A stretch of 34,277 bases of DNA, taken from NCBI GenBank assembly GCA_905208455.1, contig CAJLPK010000011.1, forward strand, positions 1-34,277. The letters are read 5' to 3'. Shown here in pieces: positions 1-7,415 of the stretch (within the stretch, counting starts at the first letter, position 1; each line of letters starts with the position of its first letter). A program made the translations under genes and the position numbers. The DNA is from an uncultured Bacillota bacterium (lineage in GTDB: Bacteria; Bacillota; Clostridia; Christensenellales; QAND01). The notes beneath the pieces are model-generated. The model ran no database searches. It saw nothing but the letters and a program-made list of their open reading frames with translations, and was not told the DNA's origin.

Positions 1-15
1 GAAGTCATCGAATAA
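1..15 (+). CDS. 3' end of upstream gene, probably tuf (EF-Tu)
   Basis: Only the last codons are present: they read E-V-I-E followed by a TAA stop. This matches the way clostridial elongation factor Tu commonly ends, and tuf is the usual neighbour upstream of the S10 operon. A clear terminator follows. Five codons are far too few for a family assignment, so the identity is inferred from context alone. Confidence 0.35.
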   Translation, partial: EVIE

Positions 16-28
16 GAGACGAGAGTGA

Positions 29-53
29 GGGACTGCAAAGCAGTCCCTTTTTT
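29..53 (+). terminator. Rho-independent terminator after the upstream gene
   Basis: An 8-bp perfect stem GGGACTGC / GCAGTCCC with an AAA loop is followed directly by six T. It lies 14 nt after the upstream stop codon and ends only 21 nt before the acetyltransferase start. Confidence 0.9.
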
Positions 54-74
54 CACAGGAAGAAGGAATATAAC

Positions 75-575
75 ATGGGACAGGTATGTTTTGAAAAGGT
101 AGTGGAAAAAAAGCAAATACAGATGGTGGCCGCCTTAGCAGAGGAAATATGGAACGAGCACTATGGCACGCTGCTGGGAGAAGAACAGATCGCCTATATG
201 CTGGAAAAGTTTCAATCCGTCTCCGCCATTGAAGAGCAGCAAAAGCATGGTTATCAGTATTATTTGATTTCATACGAAGGGGATGTGCATGGCTATATCG
301 GGCTGCAGCCGCAGGGAAATACCTTATTTCTGAGCAAGCTGTATGTACAAAAACAAGCAAGAGGCAAAGGGATTGCCCGAAAAGCACTGGAAATGATGCG
401 ACAAGTATGCATGGAAAAGAAACTAAATTCCATCTACTTGACAGTAAATAAGCATAACAGATCTAAACAAGTATACGAAGCGTTGGGATTTCAGACGGTA
501 CGGGAAGAGGTAACGGACATCGGGCATGGATTTGTGATGGATGATTATATTATGGAGATCCCGGCAAATATCTGA
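75..575 (+). CDS. GNAT-family N-acetyltransferase
   Basis: This 166-residue protein should transfer an acetyl group from acetyl-CoA to an amine; the substrate is unknown. It has the GNAT fold signature: beta4 and the acetyl-CoA pyrophosphate loop near residues 86-105 (LYVQKQARGKGIARKAL, fitting R/Q-x-x-G-x-G/A), then the C-terminal N-x-x-S-K-x-x-Y-E-x-L-G-F segment near residues 125-138. A ribosome binding site (GGAAGAAGGA) stands about 8 nt before the ATG. No promoter fits between the preceding terminator and the start, so it may be expressed by read-through from upstream. It lies between the probable tuf and the S10 operon. It could modify a ribosomal protein as the Rim enzymes do, but nothing in the sequence shows that. 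Confidence 0.85.
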   Translation: MGQVCFEKVVEKKQIQMVAALAEEIWNEHYGTLLGEEQIAYMLEKFQSVSAIEEQQKHGYQYYLISYEGDVHGYIGLQPQGNTLFLSKLYVQKQARGKGIARKALEMMRQVCMEKKLNSIYLTVNKHNRSKQVYEALGFQTVREEVTDIGHGFVMDDYIMEIPANI

Positions 576-595
576 AAATATCCTAAAAAAATAAC

Positions 596-624
596 TTGCA
601 ATTCTTATGCTGTTACGCTATAAT
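596..624 (+). promoter_or_regulatory. Promoter of the S10-spc-alpha operon
   Basis: TTGCAA (596-601), a 17-bp spacer and a perfect TATAAT (619-624) make a strong sigma-A type promoter. Transcription would begin near 631, giving a leader of about 185 nt before rpsJ. It is the only good promoter I see ahead of the 15.5-kb r-protein block. Confidence 0.85.
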
Positions 625-630
625 CTATAA

Positions 631-815
631 GTCTCTGTGTGCACATGTATACAGAACAGGGAAGAAGCGGAAGGTTGCCGGCATCGGCAAAGCCGGGTAA
701 TTTCCGTGGACCAAGCCTGACAATCGGGCGGCGAGTCCCACTCGCCGCGTATGTCTATTAAAAATGGACACACGCGGGAACGTGTAAATGGGACATCGAA
801 AAAAGGAGGAACAAA
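631..815 (+). promoter_or_regulatory. Structured 5' leader of the S10 operon
   Basis: The untranslated leader holds several stems. (a) CGGAA 668-672 pairs with TTCCG 702-706, enclosing CCGGC 678-682 with GCCGG 692-696. (b) GCGGCGAGT 728-736 pairs with ACTCGCCGC 740-748 over a CCC loop. (c) TGTCTATT 752-759 pairs with AATGGACA 763-770 with one G-U. (d) ACACG 770-774 pairs with CGTGT 781-785. ATGTC 751-755 can alternatively pair with GACAT 792-796, which would compete with stem c and lie just ahead of the AAAGGAGG of rpsJ. No U-run follows stem b, so it is not an ordinary terminator. Autoregulation by an r-protein (L4 in E. coli) is known for S10 operons; that this leader does the same is inference. 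Confidence 0.6.
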
Positions 816-1124
816 ATGCCGAGCCAAAAAATTCGTATCAAGCTCAAAGCTTACGATCACAATTTGATCGACCAAAGCGCAGAGAGGATTGTAGAGACCG
901 CAAAGCGGTCCGGTGCCAAGATCTCTGGCCCGATCCCCCTGCCGACGGACAAGGAAATCATCACCGTTTTGCGTGCAACGCACAAGTATAAGGACGCACG
1001 GGAACAATTTGAAATCAAAACGCACAAACGCATTATCGATATCCTGGATCCCACGTCCAAAACAGTCGATTCCCTGATGAGACTGGATCTTCCGGCTGGT
1101 GTGGATATCGAGATCAAGCTTTGA
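816..1124 (+). CDS. rpsJ: 30S ribosomal protein S10 (uS10)
   Basis: S10 is a 30S head protein and, as NusE, also a transcription antitermination factor. The 102-residue length is standard. The family block HKYKDAREQFEIKTHKR lies around residues 55-71, and the protein opens MPSQKIRIKLKAYDH as in Gram-positive homologues. An AAAGGAGG site precedes the ATG by 6 nt. It is the first gene of the operon; the next gene, rplC, starts 22 nt downstream. Confidence 0.98.
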   Translation: MPSQKIRIKLKAYDHNLIDQSAERIVETAKRSGAKISGPIPLPTDKEIITVLRATHKYKDAREQFEIKTHKRIIDILDPTSKTVDSLMRLDLPAGVDIEIKL

Positions 1125-1146
1125 TGCAGTGCTGGAGGTGACGGAC

Positions 1147-1776
1147 GTGAAAAAAGCAATATTGGCAAAGAAACTGGGTATGACTCAGGTGTATGCACAA
1201 GATGGCACAGTCGTCCCTGTGACGGTGCTGCAGGCGGGCCCCTGCTACGTTGTGCAAAAGAAAACAGTGGACAAGGATGGCTATGAAGCAGTGCAAGTTG
1301 GCTTTGAGCCCATTCGTGAAAAGCTGGTAAATAAGCCTGCCAAGGGCCATTTGGACAAGGCTGGCGTTGGGCTGGTGCGCAATCTGCGCGAGTTCAAGCT
1401 GGAGGATGCCGCCTCTTATGAGGTAGGCCAGGAAATCAAGGCGGATGTGTTTGCAGAGGGCGACAAGGTAGACGTAAGTGCCATTTCCAAGGGAAAAGGA
1501 TACGCTGGCGTCATCAAGCGCCACAACCAACACAGGGGCCGTATGACGCATGGTTCCGGGTTCCATAGGGCGCCGGGCTCCATGGGCGGAGCATCCAGCC
1601 CGTCCCGCGTATTCAAAAGCAAAAACCTGCCGGGCCACATGGGTGCGGTGAAGGTAACCACGCAGAATCTGACGATCGTATCGGTAAACGCCGAAAAGAA
1701 CGTGATACTTGTCAAGGGCGCAGTGCCCGGACCGAACGGCGCGCTGGTAAGCGTGGTCGATTCGGTGAAGAACTGA
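1147..1776 (+). CDS. rplC: 50S ribosomal protein L3 (uL3)
   Basis: L3 nucleates 50S assembly and reaches towards the peptidyl transferase centre. I place the start at GTG 1147 (VKKAILAKKLGMTQVY), because a GGAGGTGA site ends 5 nt before it and L3 proteins begin exactly here; an upstream in-frame ATG at 1099 would add 16 unrelated residues overlapping rpsJ. The product is 209 residues, normal for L3. The long internal loop is present (RGRMTHGSGFHRAPGSMG and the later LPGHMGAVKVTTQNL). The site where proteobacterial L3 carries a methylated Gln is not Gln here, as is common in Bacillota. Confidence 0.97.
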   Translation: MKKAILAKKLGMTQVYAQDGTVVPVTVLQAGPCYVVQKKTVDKDGYEAVQVGFEPIREKLVNKPAKGHLDKAGVGLVRNLREFKLEDAASYEVGQEIKADVFAEGDKVDVSAISKGKGYAGVIKRHNQHRGRMTHGSGFHRAPGSMGGASSPSRVFKSKNLPGHMGAVKVTTQNLTIVSVNAEKNVILVKGAVPGPNGALVSVVDSVKN

Positions 1777-1795
1777 GCCAAGGAGGGAATTCCAA

Positions 1796-2422
1796 ATGCC
1801 GAAGGTTGATATCCTCAACATGGAAGGCAGCGTTGTGGATTCGTTGGAGCTGAACGATGCCGTATTCGGGATCGAGCCCAACCACAGCGCGCTGCACCAG
1901 GTTGTGAAAGCACAGCTGGCCAACAAACGCCAGGGAACACAGAGCGCGTTGACCAGATCAGAAGTAAGCGGCGGCGGCATCAAGCCGTGGCGTCAAAAAG
2001 GCACTGGCCGTGCCCGCCAAGGTTCTACCCGCAGCCCGCAGTGGCGTCATGGCGGCGTTGTATTTGCGCCAAAACCGCGCAGCTATCGCCAGGACGTAAA
2101 CAAGAAGGTTCGCAAGCTGGCTATGTGCAGCGCATTGTCCAGCAAGGTGGCGGACGGTAACATGATTGTTTTGGATCAGGTTGGCTTTGAAAAGCCGTCC
2201 ACCAAGGCAATGGTAAAGATGCTGAATGCTTTGAAGGTAGACGGGAAAGCGTTGGTTGTTCTGCCGGAAGGAAATGCAGAGGTAGAGCTGTCCAGCCGCA
2301 ACATTCCCGGCATCAAAACGACAGTGACCGGTACGCTGAATGTATATGACATTATGAAATATGATCGCTTCATCATCACCAAGGATGCGGCCATCAAGGT
2401 GCAGGAGGTATATGCAAAATGA
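1796..2422 (+). CDS. rplD: 50S ribosomal protein L4 (uL4)
   Basis: L4 lines the exit tunnel and in E. coli is the repressor of its own S10 operon. The 208-residue length is typical. The basic tunnel loop is visible around residues 45-90 (KPWRQKGTGRARQGSTRSPQ and the GGVVFAPKPRSY block). AAGGAGGG stands ahead of the ATG. Its stop overlaps the rplW start in an ATGA, implying coupled translation. Confidence 0.97.
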   Translation: MPKVDILNMEGSVVDSLELNDAVFGIEPNHSALHQVVKAQLANKRQGTQSALTRSEVSGGGIKPWRQKGTGRARQGSTRSPQWRHGGVVFAPKPRSYRQDVNKKVRKLAMCSALSSKVADGNMIVLDQVGFEKPSTKAMVKMLNALKVDGKALVVLPEGNAEVELSSRNIPGIKTTVTGTLNVYDIMKYDRFIITKDAAIKVQEVYAK

Positions 2423-2715
2423 GCAATGCGCATGACATCGTCCTCCGCCCGGTGCTGACGGAAAAAACGTATCAGGATATGAGCGAAAAGCGCTACGCGT
2501 TTATCGTGCATCCCGATGCAAACCGTACAGCGGTAAAGCAGGCAATTGAAGAAATTTTCAACGTAGAAGTGGCGAAGGTCAACATCGTCAATACCCTCGG
2601 AAAAATCAAACGCCAGGGACTGACCAAGGGCCGCAGGGCTTCTCTGAAAAAGGCGTATGTGGTTTTGAAAGAGACCAGCGCGCCCATTGAATTCTTTGAA
2701 GGCATGGCGCAGTAA
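2419..2715 (+). CDS. rplW: 50S ribosomal protein L23 (uL23)
   Basis: L23 sits at the tunnel exit and is the docking site for trigger factor and SRP. The protein has 98 residues with the family opening DIVLRPVLTEKTYQ, the HPDANRTAVKQAIEEIFNV helix, and the basic GRRASLKKAYV segment. It begins inside the last codons of rplD (4-nt overlap). Confidence 0.97.
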   Translation: MSNAHDIVLRPVLTEKTYQDMSEKRYAFIVHPDANRTAVKQAIEEIFNVEVAKVNIVNTLGKIKRQGLTKGRRASLKKAYVVLKETSAPIEFFEGMAQ

Positions 2716-2744
2716 GCGCAAGCATTAACGGGAGGAAACGGAGT

Positions 2745-3578
2745 ATGGCAATCAAAAAATACAAGCCGACATCGCCGGGCCGCCGTTTTATGACGGTCAC
2801 TGATTACAGCGGCTTGAGCAAGACAGCGCCTGAACGCTCGCTGCTGGTGGATTTGAAAAAATCCGGCGGCCGTAACGCTCATGGCCGTATCACCGTTCGC
2901 CATAGAGGCGGCGGAAACAAGAGAAAATACCGCATTATTGATTTCAAGCGTACCAAAGACGGGGTTCCCGCCAAGGTGGCTACGATTGAATATGATCCGA
3001 ACCGCACATGCTTTATCGCCCTGATCCACTATGCCGACGGTGAAAAGAGTTATATCTTGGCTCCGATCGGCCTGAAGGTCGGCGATACGGTAATGAGCGG
3101 GGAGAATGCGGACATCATGCCGGGCAACTGCCTGCCGATCCGCAGCATTCCGCTGGGTACTGTGATTCATAACATTGAATTGCGCGTAGGCGTCGGCGGC
3201 CAGATGTGCCGTACGGCTGGGTGCGCAGCGCAGTTGATGGCAAAGGAAGGCAAGTATGCGCAGGTACGCCTGCCCTCCGGCGAAGTGCGCATGGTTCCAA
3301 TGGATGCGAGGGCCTCGATTGGCCAGGTTTCCAACGAGGATCATGAGAATGTAAACTTGGGGAAAGCGGGCCGTAAGCGTGCGCGCGGCATTCGCCCGAC
3401 GGTACGCGGTTCTGTCATGAACCCGGTAGACCACCCACATGGCGGCGGCGAAGGCAAGGCGCCGGTAGGCCGTCCCGGACCAATGACCCCCTGGGGGAAA
3501 CCGGCTTTGGGCCACAAGACTCGTAAGAAGAATGCTCCGACGGATAAGTACATTGTGCGTCGCAGAGGCAGCAAGTAA
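2745..3578 (+). CDS. rplB: 50S ribosomal protein L2 (uL2)
   Basis: L2 is a primary 23S-binding protein needed for subunit joining and peptidyl transfer. The 277-residue product has the oligonucleotide-binding-like and SH3-like halves, including RHRGGGNKRKYRIIDF near residues 53-68 and the conserved peptidyl-transferase-proximal motif NPVDHPHGGGEGKAP near residues 227-241. It ends in the basic IVRRRGSK tail. GGGAGG lies upstream of the ATG. Confidence 0.98.
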   Translation: MAIKKYKPTSPGRRFMTVTDYSGLSKTAPERSLLVDLKKSGGRNAHGRITVRHRGGGNKRKYRIIDFKRTKDGVPAKVATIEYDPNRTCFIALIHYADGEKSYILAPIGLKVGDTVMSGENADIMPGNCLPIRSIPLGTVIHNIELRVGVGGQMCRTAGCAAQLMAKEGKYAQVRLPSGEVRMVPMDARASIGQVSNEDHENVNLGKAGRKRARGIRPTVRGSVMNPVDHPHGGGEGKAPVGRPGPMTPWGKPALGHKTRKKNAPTDKYIVRRRGSK

Positions 3579-3595
3579 GGAAGGAGGATGGCAAA

Positions 3596-3877
3596 ATGTC
3601 CCGTTCAGTAAAAAAAGGACCTTTCGTACAAGAGAGATTGCTGGCACGTGTGCAGCAAATGAATGAAAAGAACGAGAAGAAGGTGTTAAAGTCCTGGTCT
3701 CGTTCCTCCACCATCTTCCCTGACATGGTAGGCCATACGATCGCCGTACACGACGGCCGCAAACATGTGCCTGTCTACATCATTGAGGACATGGTCGGCC
3801 ATAAGCTTGGCGAATTTGCACCGACCCGGACCTATCGCGGCCATGCGGGCAGCGAAAAGTCCTCCTCGTCTAGATAA
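3596..3877 (+). CDS. rpsS: 30S ribosomal protein S19 (uS19)
   Basis: S19 forms a 30S head complex with S13 near the A site. The protein is 93 residues with the family blocks MSRSVKKGPF, WSRSSTIFPDMVGHTIAVH and GHKLGEFAPTRTYRGH. The start is supported by AAGGAGG 9 nt upstream. Confidence 0.98.
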   Translation: MSRSVKKGPFVQERLLARVQQMNEKNEKKVLKSWSRSSTIFPDMVGHTIAVHDGRKHVPVYIIEDMVGHKLGEFAPTRTYRGHAGSEKSSSSR

Positions 3878-3892
3878 GGGAAGGAGATTGAC

Positions 3893-4279
3893 ATGGCAAC
3901 GCGTCAAAAAGAAAAAGCGGCTCGCAGAGCTGAAAATCGTGACAGACGGCCCAAAGCCGTGCTGCGTTATGCTAGGATTGCGCCGAGAAAAGCGCGCGCA
4001 GTGATTGATCAGATTCGTGGCAAGTCGCTGGCAGAGGCAGAGGGGATCCTGATGCTTTCTCCCAGAGGCGCCAGCGAGATCGTATATAAACTGGTAGAAT
4101 CCGCCGCAGCCAATGCGGAAAACAACCTCGACATGGCACGCGATACGCTGTATGTCGCAGAGATCTATGCGGACGGCGGCCCGACGCTAAAACGCTATCG
4201 TCCCCGCGCCCAAGGGCGTGCGGCCAGCATTTTGAAGCGCACGAGCCACATCACCGTCATCTTGGATCAGGTTAAGTAG
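3893..4279 (+). CDS. rplV: 50S ribosomal protein L22 (uL22), N-terminally extended
   Basis: L22 contributes a beta-hairpin to the nascent-chain tunnel. The core runs from about residue 21 (KAVLRYARIAPRKAR) to the end; the hairpin region GPTLKRYRPRAQGRA and the terminal ILKRTSHITVIL are clear. A basic extension of about 20 residues (MATRQKEKAARRAENRDRRP) precedes the usual beginning. Its start is backed by GGAAGGAG 6 nt upstream, so I keep it; there is no competing start near the core. Confidence 0.96.
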   Translation: MATRQKEKAARRAENRDRRPKAVLRYARIAPRKARAVIDQIRGKSLAEAEGILMLSPRGASEIVYKLVESAAANAENNLDMARDTLYVAEIYADGGPTLKRYRPRAQGRAASILKRTSHITVILDQVK

Positions 4280-4290
4280 GAGGATATAGT

Positions 4291-4962
4291 ATGGGCCAGA
4301 AAGTTAATCCGCACGGTTTCCGTGTCGGTGTCATCAAGGATTGGGATACGCGCTGGTTCGCTAATGGCAAAACCTTCGCAGACAACCTGATCTCGGATTA
4401 CGAAATCCGGAAGTTTTTGAAAAAGAAACTGTATGCTGCCGGTATTGCAAAGATTGAGATCGAGCGTGCCGCCGGCAAGATCACAGTGAATATCCATACC
4501 GCGAAGCCCGGCGTGGTCATCGGCCGCGGCGGCGCAGGTGTGGAAGCGCTGAAAAAGGAACTGAATAAGGTTGCCGGCACTGCCTGCAACATCAACATCA
4601 TCGAAGTGAAACGCGCTGAGACCAACGCACAGCTGGTTGCTGAGAACGTAGCGCAGCAGTTGGAGCGCCGCATTTCCTTCCGCCGCGCGATGAAGCAAAG
4701 CATCGGGCGCAGCATGAAGGCGGGTGCAAAGGGCATTAAGATCACCTGCGGCGGCCGTTTGGGCGGTGCGGAGATTGCCCGCAGCGAGAGCTACCACGAG
4801 GGGAGCATTCCGCTGCAGACGCTGCGTGCGGATATCGACTATGGGTTTGCGGAAGCACACACGACCTATGGCCGTATCGGCGTAAAGGTTTGGATTTACA
4901 AAGGCGAAGTGCTGAATGCGCGCAAAGCGCGTCCGGCTGCCGCTAAGGAAGGAGGCAGATAA
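4291..4962 (+). CDS. rpsC: 30S ribosomal protein S3 (uS3)
   Basis: S3 binds at the mRNA entry channel and helps unwind mRNA. The 223-residue protein starts MGQKVNPHGFRVGVIKDWD, contains the KH RNA-binding loop PGVVIGRGGAGVEALKKEL near residues 73-91, and the C-terminal domain with GGRLGGAEIARSE and TTYGRIGVKVWIYKGE. The ribosome binding site overlaps the rplV stop codon. Confidence 0.98.
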   Translation: MGQKVNPHGFRVGVIKDWDTRWFANGKTFADNLISDYEIRKFLKKKLYAAGIAKIEIERAAGKITVNIHTAKPGVVIGRGGAGVEALKKELNKVAGTACNINIIEVKRAETNAQLVAENVAQQLERRISFRRAMKQSIGRSMKAGAKGIKITCGGRLGGAEIARSESYHEGSIPLQTLRADIDYGFAEAHTTYGRIGVKVWIYKGEVLNARKARPAAAKEGGR

Positions 4963-4965
4963 GCC

Positions 4966-5403
4966 ATGTTGATGCCTAAACGTGTGAAGCGTAGAAGGGT
5001 GCACCGTGGACGCCTGAAGGGCACGGAAACCCGCGGTACAAAAGTAACGTACGGTGAATATGGCTTACAGGCCCTGGATCCGTGCTGGATTACTTCCAAT
5101 CAAATTGAAGCTGCCCGTATCGCCATGACGCGTTATATCAAGCGCGGCGGGCAGGTATGGATCAAGATTTTCCCCCATAAGCCCGTAACGGAAAAACCGG
5201 CGGAAACCCGCATGGGTTCTGGTAAGGGATCTCCGGAATACTGGGTCGCTGTGGTACGCCCCGGCCGTGTGATGTTTGAAATCGCAGGTGTGCCGGAAGA
5301 AACCGCCCGCGAAGCGCTGCGTCTGGCCATGCACAAGCTGCCCTGCCGCTGCAAATTCGTGAAGAAGGGCGAAGATACTGCCGTAGGTGGTGAAACGAAA
5401 TGA
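4966..5403 (+). CDS. rplP: 50S ribosomal protein L16 (uL16)
   Basis: L16 organises the A-site finger region and is a late assembly protein. The 145 residues open MLMPKRVKRRRVHRGR, as is usual for L16, which selects the first ATG. Other marks are GLQALDPCWITSNQIEAAR and the conserved RMGSGKGSPEYWVAVVRPGR loop near the peptidyl transferase centre. It starts 3 nt after rpsC and overlaps rpmC by 4 nt. Confidence 0.98.
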   Translation: MLMPKRVKRRRVHRGRLKGTETRGTKVTYGEYGLQALDPCWITSNQIEAARIAMTRYIKRGGQVWIKIFPHKPVTEKPAETRMGSGKGSPEYWVAVVRPGRVMFEIAGVPEETAREALRLAMHKLPCRCKFVKKGEDTAVGGETK

Positions 5404-5612
5404 AAGCGAAACAACTGCATGAAATGACGACCGAAGAGCTGACCGGTAAAGTGGCGGAACTCAAAGGGGAACTGTTTAACCTTCGTTTTCAACTCGCCAC
5501 CGGACAGTTGCAGAACCCGATGAGCATCAAACAGACAAAACGCGACATTGCAAAAGCACAGACCATTTTGCGTGAGCGTGAAATCAAAGCCGCCGCCGGC
5601 GGCCAAGCGTAA
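5400..5612 (+). CDS. rpmC: 50S ribosomal protein L29 (uL29)
   Basis: L29 is a small two-helix protein beside L23 at the tunnel exit. The 70-residue product carries the family motifs LTGKVAELKGELFNLRFQ and IKQTKRDIAKAQTILRERE. It begins within the stop of rplP (ATGA), so translation is probably coupled. Confidence 0.97.
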   Translation: MKAKQLHEMTTEELTGKVAELKGELFNLRFQLATGQLQNPMSIKQTKRDIAKAQTILREREIKAAAGGQA

Positions 5613-5625
5613 GGAGGGCTGAAAA

Positions 5626-5883
5626 GTGGAAGAAAGAGGCCATCGCAAAACAAGAACCGGTATCGTCGTATCCGATAAGATGGATAAGACGGTCGTGGTA
5701 GCCATCGCAACCCACGAAAAGCACCGTCTTTACGGCAAAACCTATAAAAAGACCACGCGCTTGAAGGCACATGATGAAACCAATGCATGTGGCGTAGGCG
5801 ACAAGGTTTCCGTTATGGAAACCCGTCATCTGTCCAAAGACAAGAACTGGCGCGTTGTGGAAATCATCGAAAAGGCCAAGTAA
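5626..5883 (+). CDS. rpsQ: 30S ribosomal protein S17 (uS17)
   Basis: S17 is an OB-fold protein that binds 16S rRNA early in assembly. The 85 residues include RKTRTGIVVSDKMDKTVVV, the HEKHRLYGKTYKKTTRLKAHDE block, and CGVGDKVSVMETRHLSKDKNWRVVEI cut here into its known elements. The start codon is GTG, 8 nt after AAGGAGG, which is read from the end of rpmC. Confidence 0.97.
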   Translation: MEERGHRKTRTGIVVSDKMDKTVVVAIATHEKHRLYGKTYKKTTRLKAHDETNACGVGDKVSVMETRHLSKDKNWRVVEIIEKAK

Positions 5884-5907
5884 GAGCCAGAAAGGGAGGA
5901 CAACGCC

Positions 5908-6276
5908 ATGATTCAACCGCAAACCAGGTTGAAAGTTGCCGACAACAGCGGCGCTAAAGAAATCATGTGTATCAAAGTGCTGGGCGGTTCGTTCCGCAAG
6001 ACCGGCAACATCGGCGACGTAATCATCGCCTCTGTGAAAAGTGCTGCGCCGGGCGGGGTCGTCAAGAAAAAGGATGTTGTACGCGCGGTCATCGTTCGCT
6101 CCTCAAAAGGGGTTAACAGACCTGACGGTTCCTACATCCGCTTTGACGATAATGCCGCGGTCATCATAAACGACCAGAAACAGCCTCGTGGAACCCGTAT
6201 TTTCGGGCCAGTGGCCAGGGAACTCCGTGAAAGAGACTATATGAAGATCGTCTCTCTTGCGCCCGAAGTGCTTTAA
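5908..6276 (+). CDS. rplN: 50S ribosomal protein L14 (uL14)
   Basis: L14 bridges the subunits and is the docking site for the silencing factor RsfS. The 122-residue length is canonical. Family blocks are MIQPQTRLKVADNSGAKE, VKKKDVVRAVIVR and the terminal FGPVARELRERDYMKIVSLA. The start is preceded by AAAGGGAGGA. Confidence 0.98.
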   Translation: MIQPQTRLKVADNSGAKEIMCIKVLGGSFRKTGNIGDVIIASVKSAAPGGVVKKKDVVRAVIVRSSKGVNRPDGSYIRFDDNAAVIINDQKQPRGTRIFGPVARELRERDYMKIVSLAPEVL

Positions 6277-6290
6277 GGAGGGTGGAAGAT

Positions 6291-6614
6291 ATGGTCAAAA
6301 AGCTGCATGTGCGGAAGGACGACATGGTGGTCGTCGTATCCGGCAAAGATAAAGGAAAACAGGGCAAGGTGCTCCGCGCACTGCCCAAAGAAGGAAAAGT
6401 CGTTGTAGAGGGCGTGAACATTGTAGCACGCCATACCAAACCGAAAGGGCAGGGGGACCCGGGCGGAATCGTTCGTTCCGAAGCGCCCGTTTATGCTTCT
6501 AAGGTGATGCTGGTATGCGATAAGTGCAACAAAGCCACCCGCATTTCCTACAAGGTTCTTCCGGACGGCAAGAAGGTTCGCGTATGCAAGAAATGCGCGG
6601 CTGAACTTGGCTGA
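6291..6614 (+). CDS. rplX: 50S ribosomal protein L24 (uL24) with a Cys4 zinc-type tail
   Basis: L24 starts 50S folding and carries a KOW domain (VVSGKDKGKQGKVLRALP, about residues 15-32). I choose ATG 6291, 8 nt after AAGGAGGG; an in-frame GTG at 6282 lies inside that ribosome binding site and is unlikely to be used. The product is 107 residues. The C-terminal part has C-x2-C (VCDKCNK) and C-x2-C (VCKKCAA), which would form a zinc ribbon as in some other bacterial L24 proteins. Confidence 0.96.
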   Translation: MVKKLHVRKDDMVVVVSGKDKGKQGKVLRALPKEGKVVVEGVNIVARHTKPKGQGDPGGIVRSEAPVYASKVMLVCDKCNKATRISYKVLPDGKKVRVCKKCAAELG

Positions 6615-6636
6615 GTGCCACAAGGAGGGTAAGTAA

Positions 6637-7194
6637 ATGGCCGAACAGGCAATGCCTCGTTTGAGGCAGAAATACCAAGAGGAAATCGTTCCGGCGCTGA
6701 TGGCTAAGTTCAAGTATACGAACATCAACCAGGTGCCGAAACTGGAAAAAATCGTTTTGAACATGGGCCTAGGCGATGTAAAGGACAACGCCAAAGGGCT
6801 GGAAGCGGCCGTCAATGATATGATGATGATCGCAGGCCAGCGGCCCGTAGTGACCAAGGCTCGTAAATCCGTTGCGAATTTCCGTCTTCGTGAAGGCATG
6901 AACGTCGGCGCAAAGGTGACGCTGCGCAGCAATCGCATGTATGAGTTTGCAGATCGTCTGCTCAACATTGCATTGCCCCGCGTACGCGACTTCCGCGGCG
7001 TTTCGGATAAGTCTTTTGACGGAAGAGGCAACTATGCGCTGGGCATCAAGGAACAGCTGATCTTTCCGGAAATCGAGTATGATAAGGTGGACAAAGTACG
7101 CGGTATGGATATCGTCTTTGTGACCACGGCAAAAACCGATGAGGAAGCGCGTGAGCTGATGGCACTCCTTGGAATGCCGTTTGCCCAGAACTAA
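6637..7194 (+). CDS. rplE: 50S ribosomal protein L5 (uL5)
   Basis: L5 is part of the 5S RNP in the central protuberance and contacts the P-site tRNA. The 185-residue protein shows PKLEKIVLNMGLGD, GQRPVVTKARKSVANFRLRE and the FDGRGNYALGIKEQLIFPEI block. AAGGAGGG precedes the start. Confidence 0.98.
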   Translation: MAEQAMPRLRQKYQEEIVPALMAKFKYTNINQVPKLEKIVLNMGLGDVKDNAKGLEAAVNDMMMIAGQRPVVTKARKSVANFRLREGMNVGAKVTLRSNRMYEFADRLLNIALPRVRDFRGVSDKSFDGRGNYALGIKEQLIFPEIEYDKVDKVRGMDIVFVTTAKTDEEARELMALLGMPFAQN

Positions 7195-7208
7195 AAGGAG
7201 GAACAACC

Positions 7209-7394
7209 TTGGCTAAAAAAAGCATGATCAATAAGCAACAGCGCGAGCCAAAGTTCTCTTCTAGGGCGTACACCCGCTGCCGCATCTGCGGCCGCCCGCA
7301 CAGTGTGCTCCGCAAATATGGCGTCTGCCGTATCTGCTTTAGAGAACTGGCCTACAAAGGACAGATTCCAGGCGTGCGCAAGGCAAGCTGGTAA
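7209..7394 (+). CDS. rpsN: 30S ribosomal protein S14 type Z (uS14, zinc form)
   Basis: S14 is a 30S head protein. This is the short zinc-binding form: 61 residues with CRIC near residues 24-27 and CRIC near residues 40-43, and the family end IPGVRKASW. The start codon is TTG (MAKKSMINKQQREPKFS), supported by AAAGGAGG 8 nt upstream and by the alignment of its N-terminus with other type Z proteins. Confidence 0.96.
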   Translation: MAKKSMINKQQREPKFSSRAYTRCRICGRPHSVLRKYGVCRICFRELAYKGQIPGVRKASW

Positions 7395-7415
7395 TCGCGG
7401 AGAGGAGGATACAAC

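Noticed and set aside
728..748. Hairpin in the S10 leader considered as a terminator
   Set aside because: The stem is strong but no T-run follows it.
2493..3647. 384-codon open frame on the minus strand across rplW and rplB
   Set aside because: It lies opposite unmistakable L23 and L2 genes and its product has no recognisable domain.
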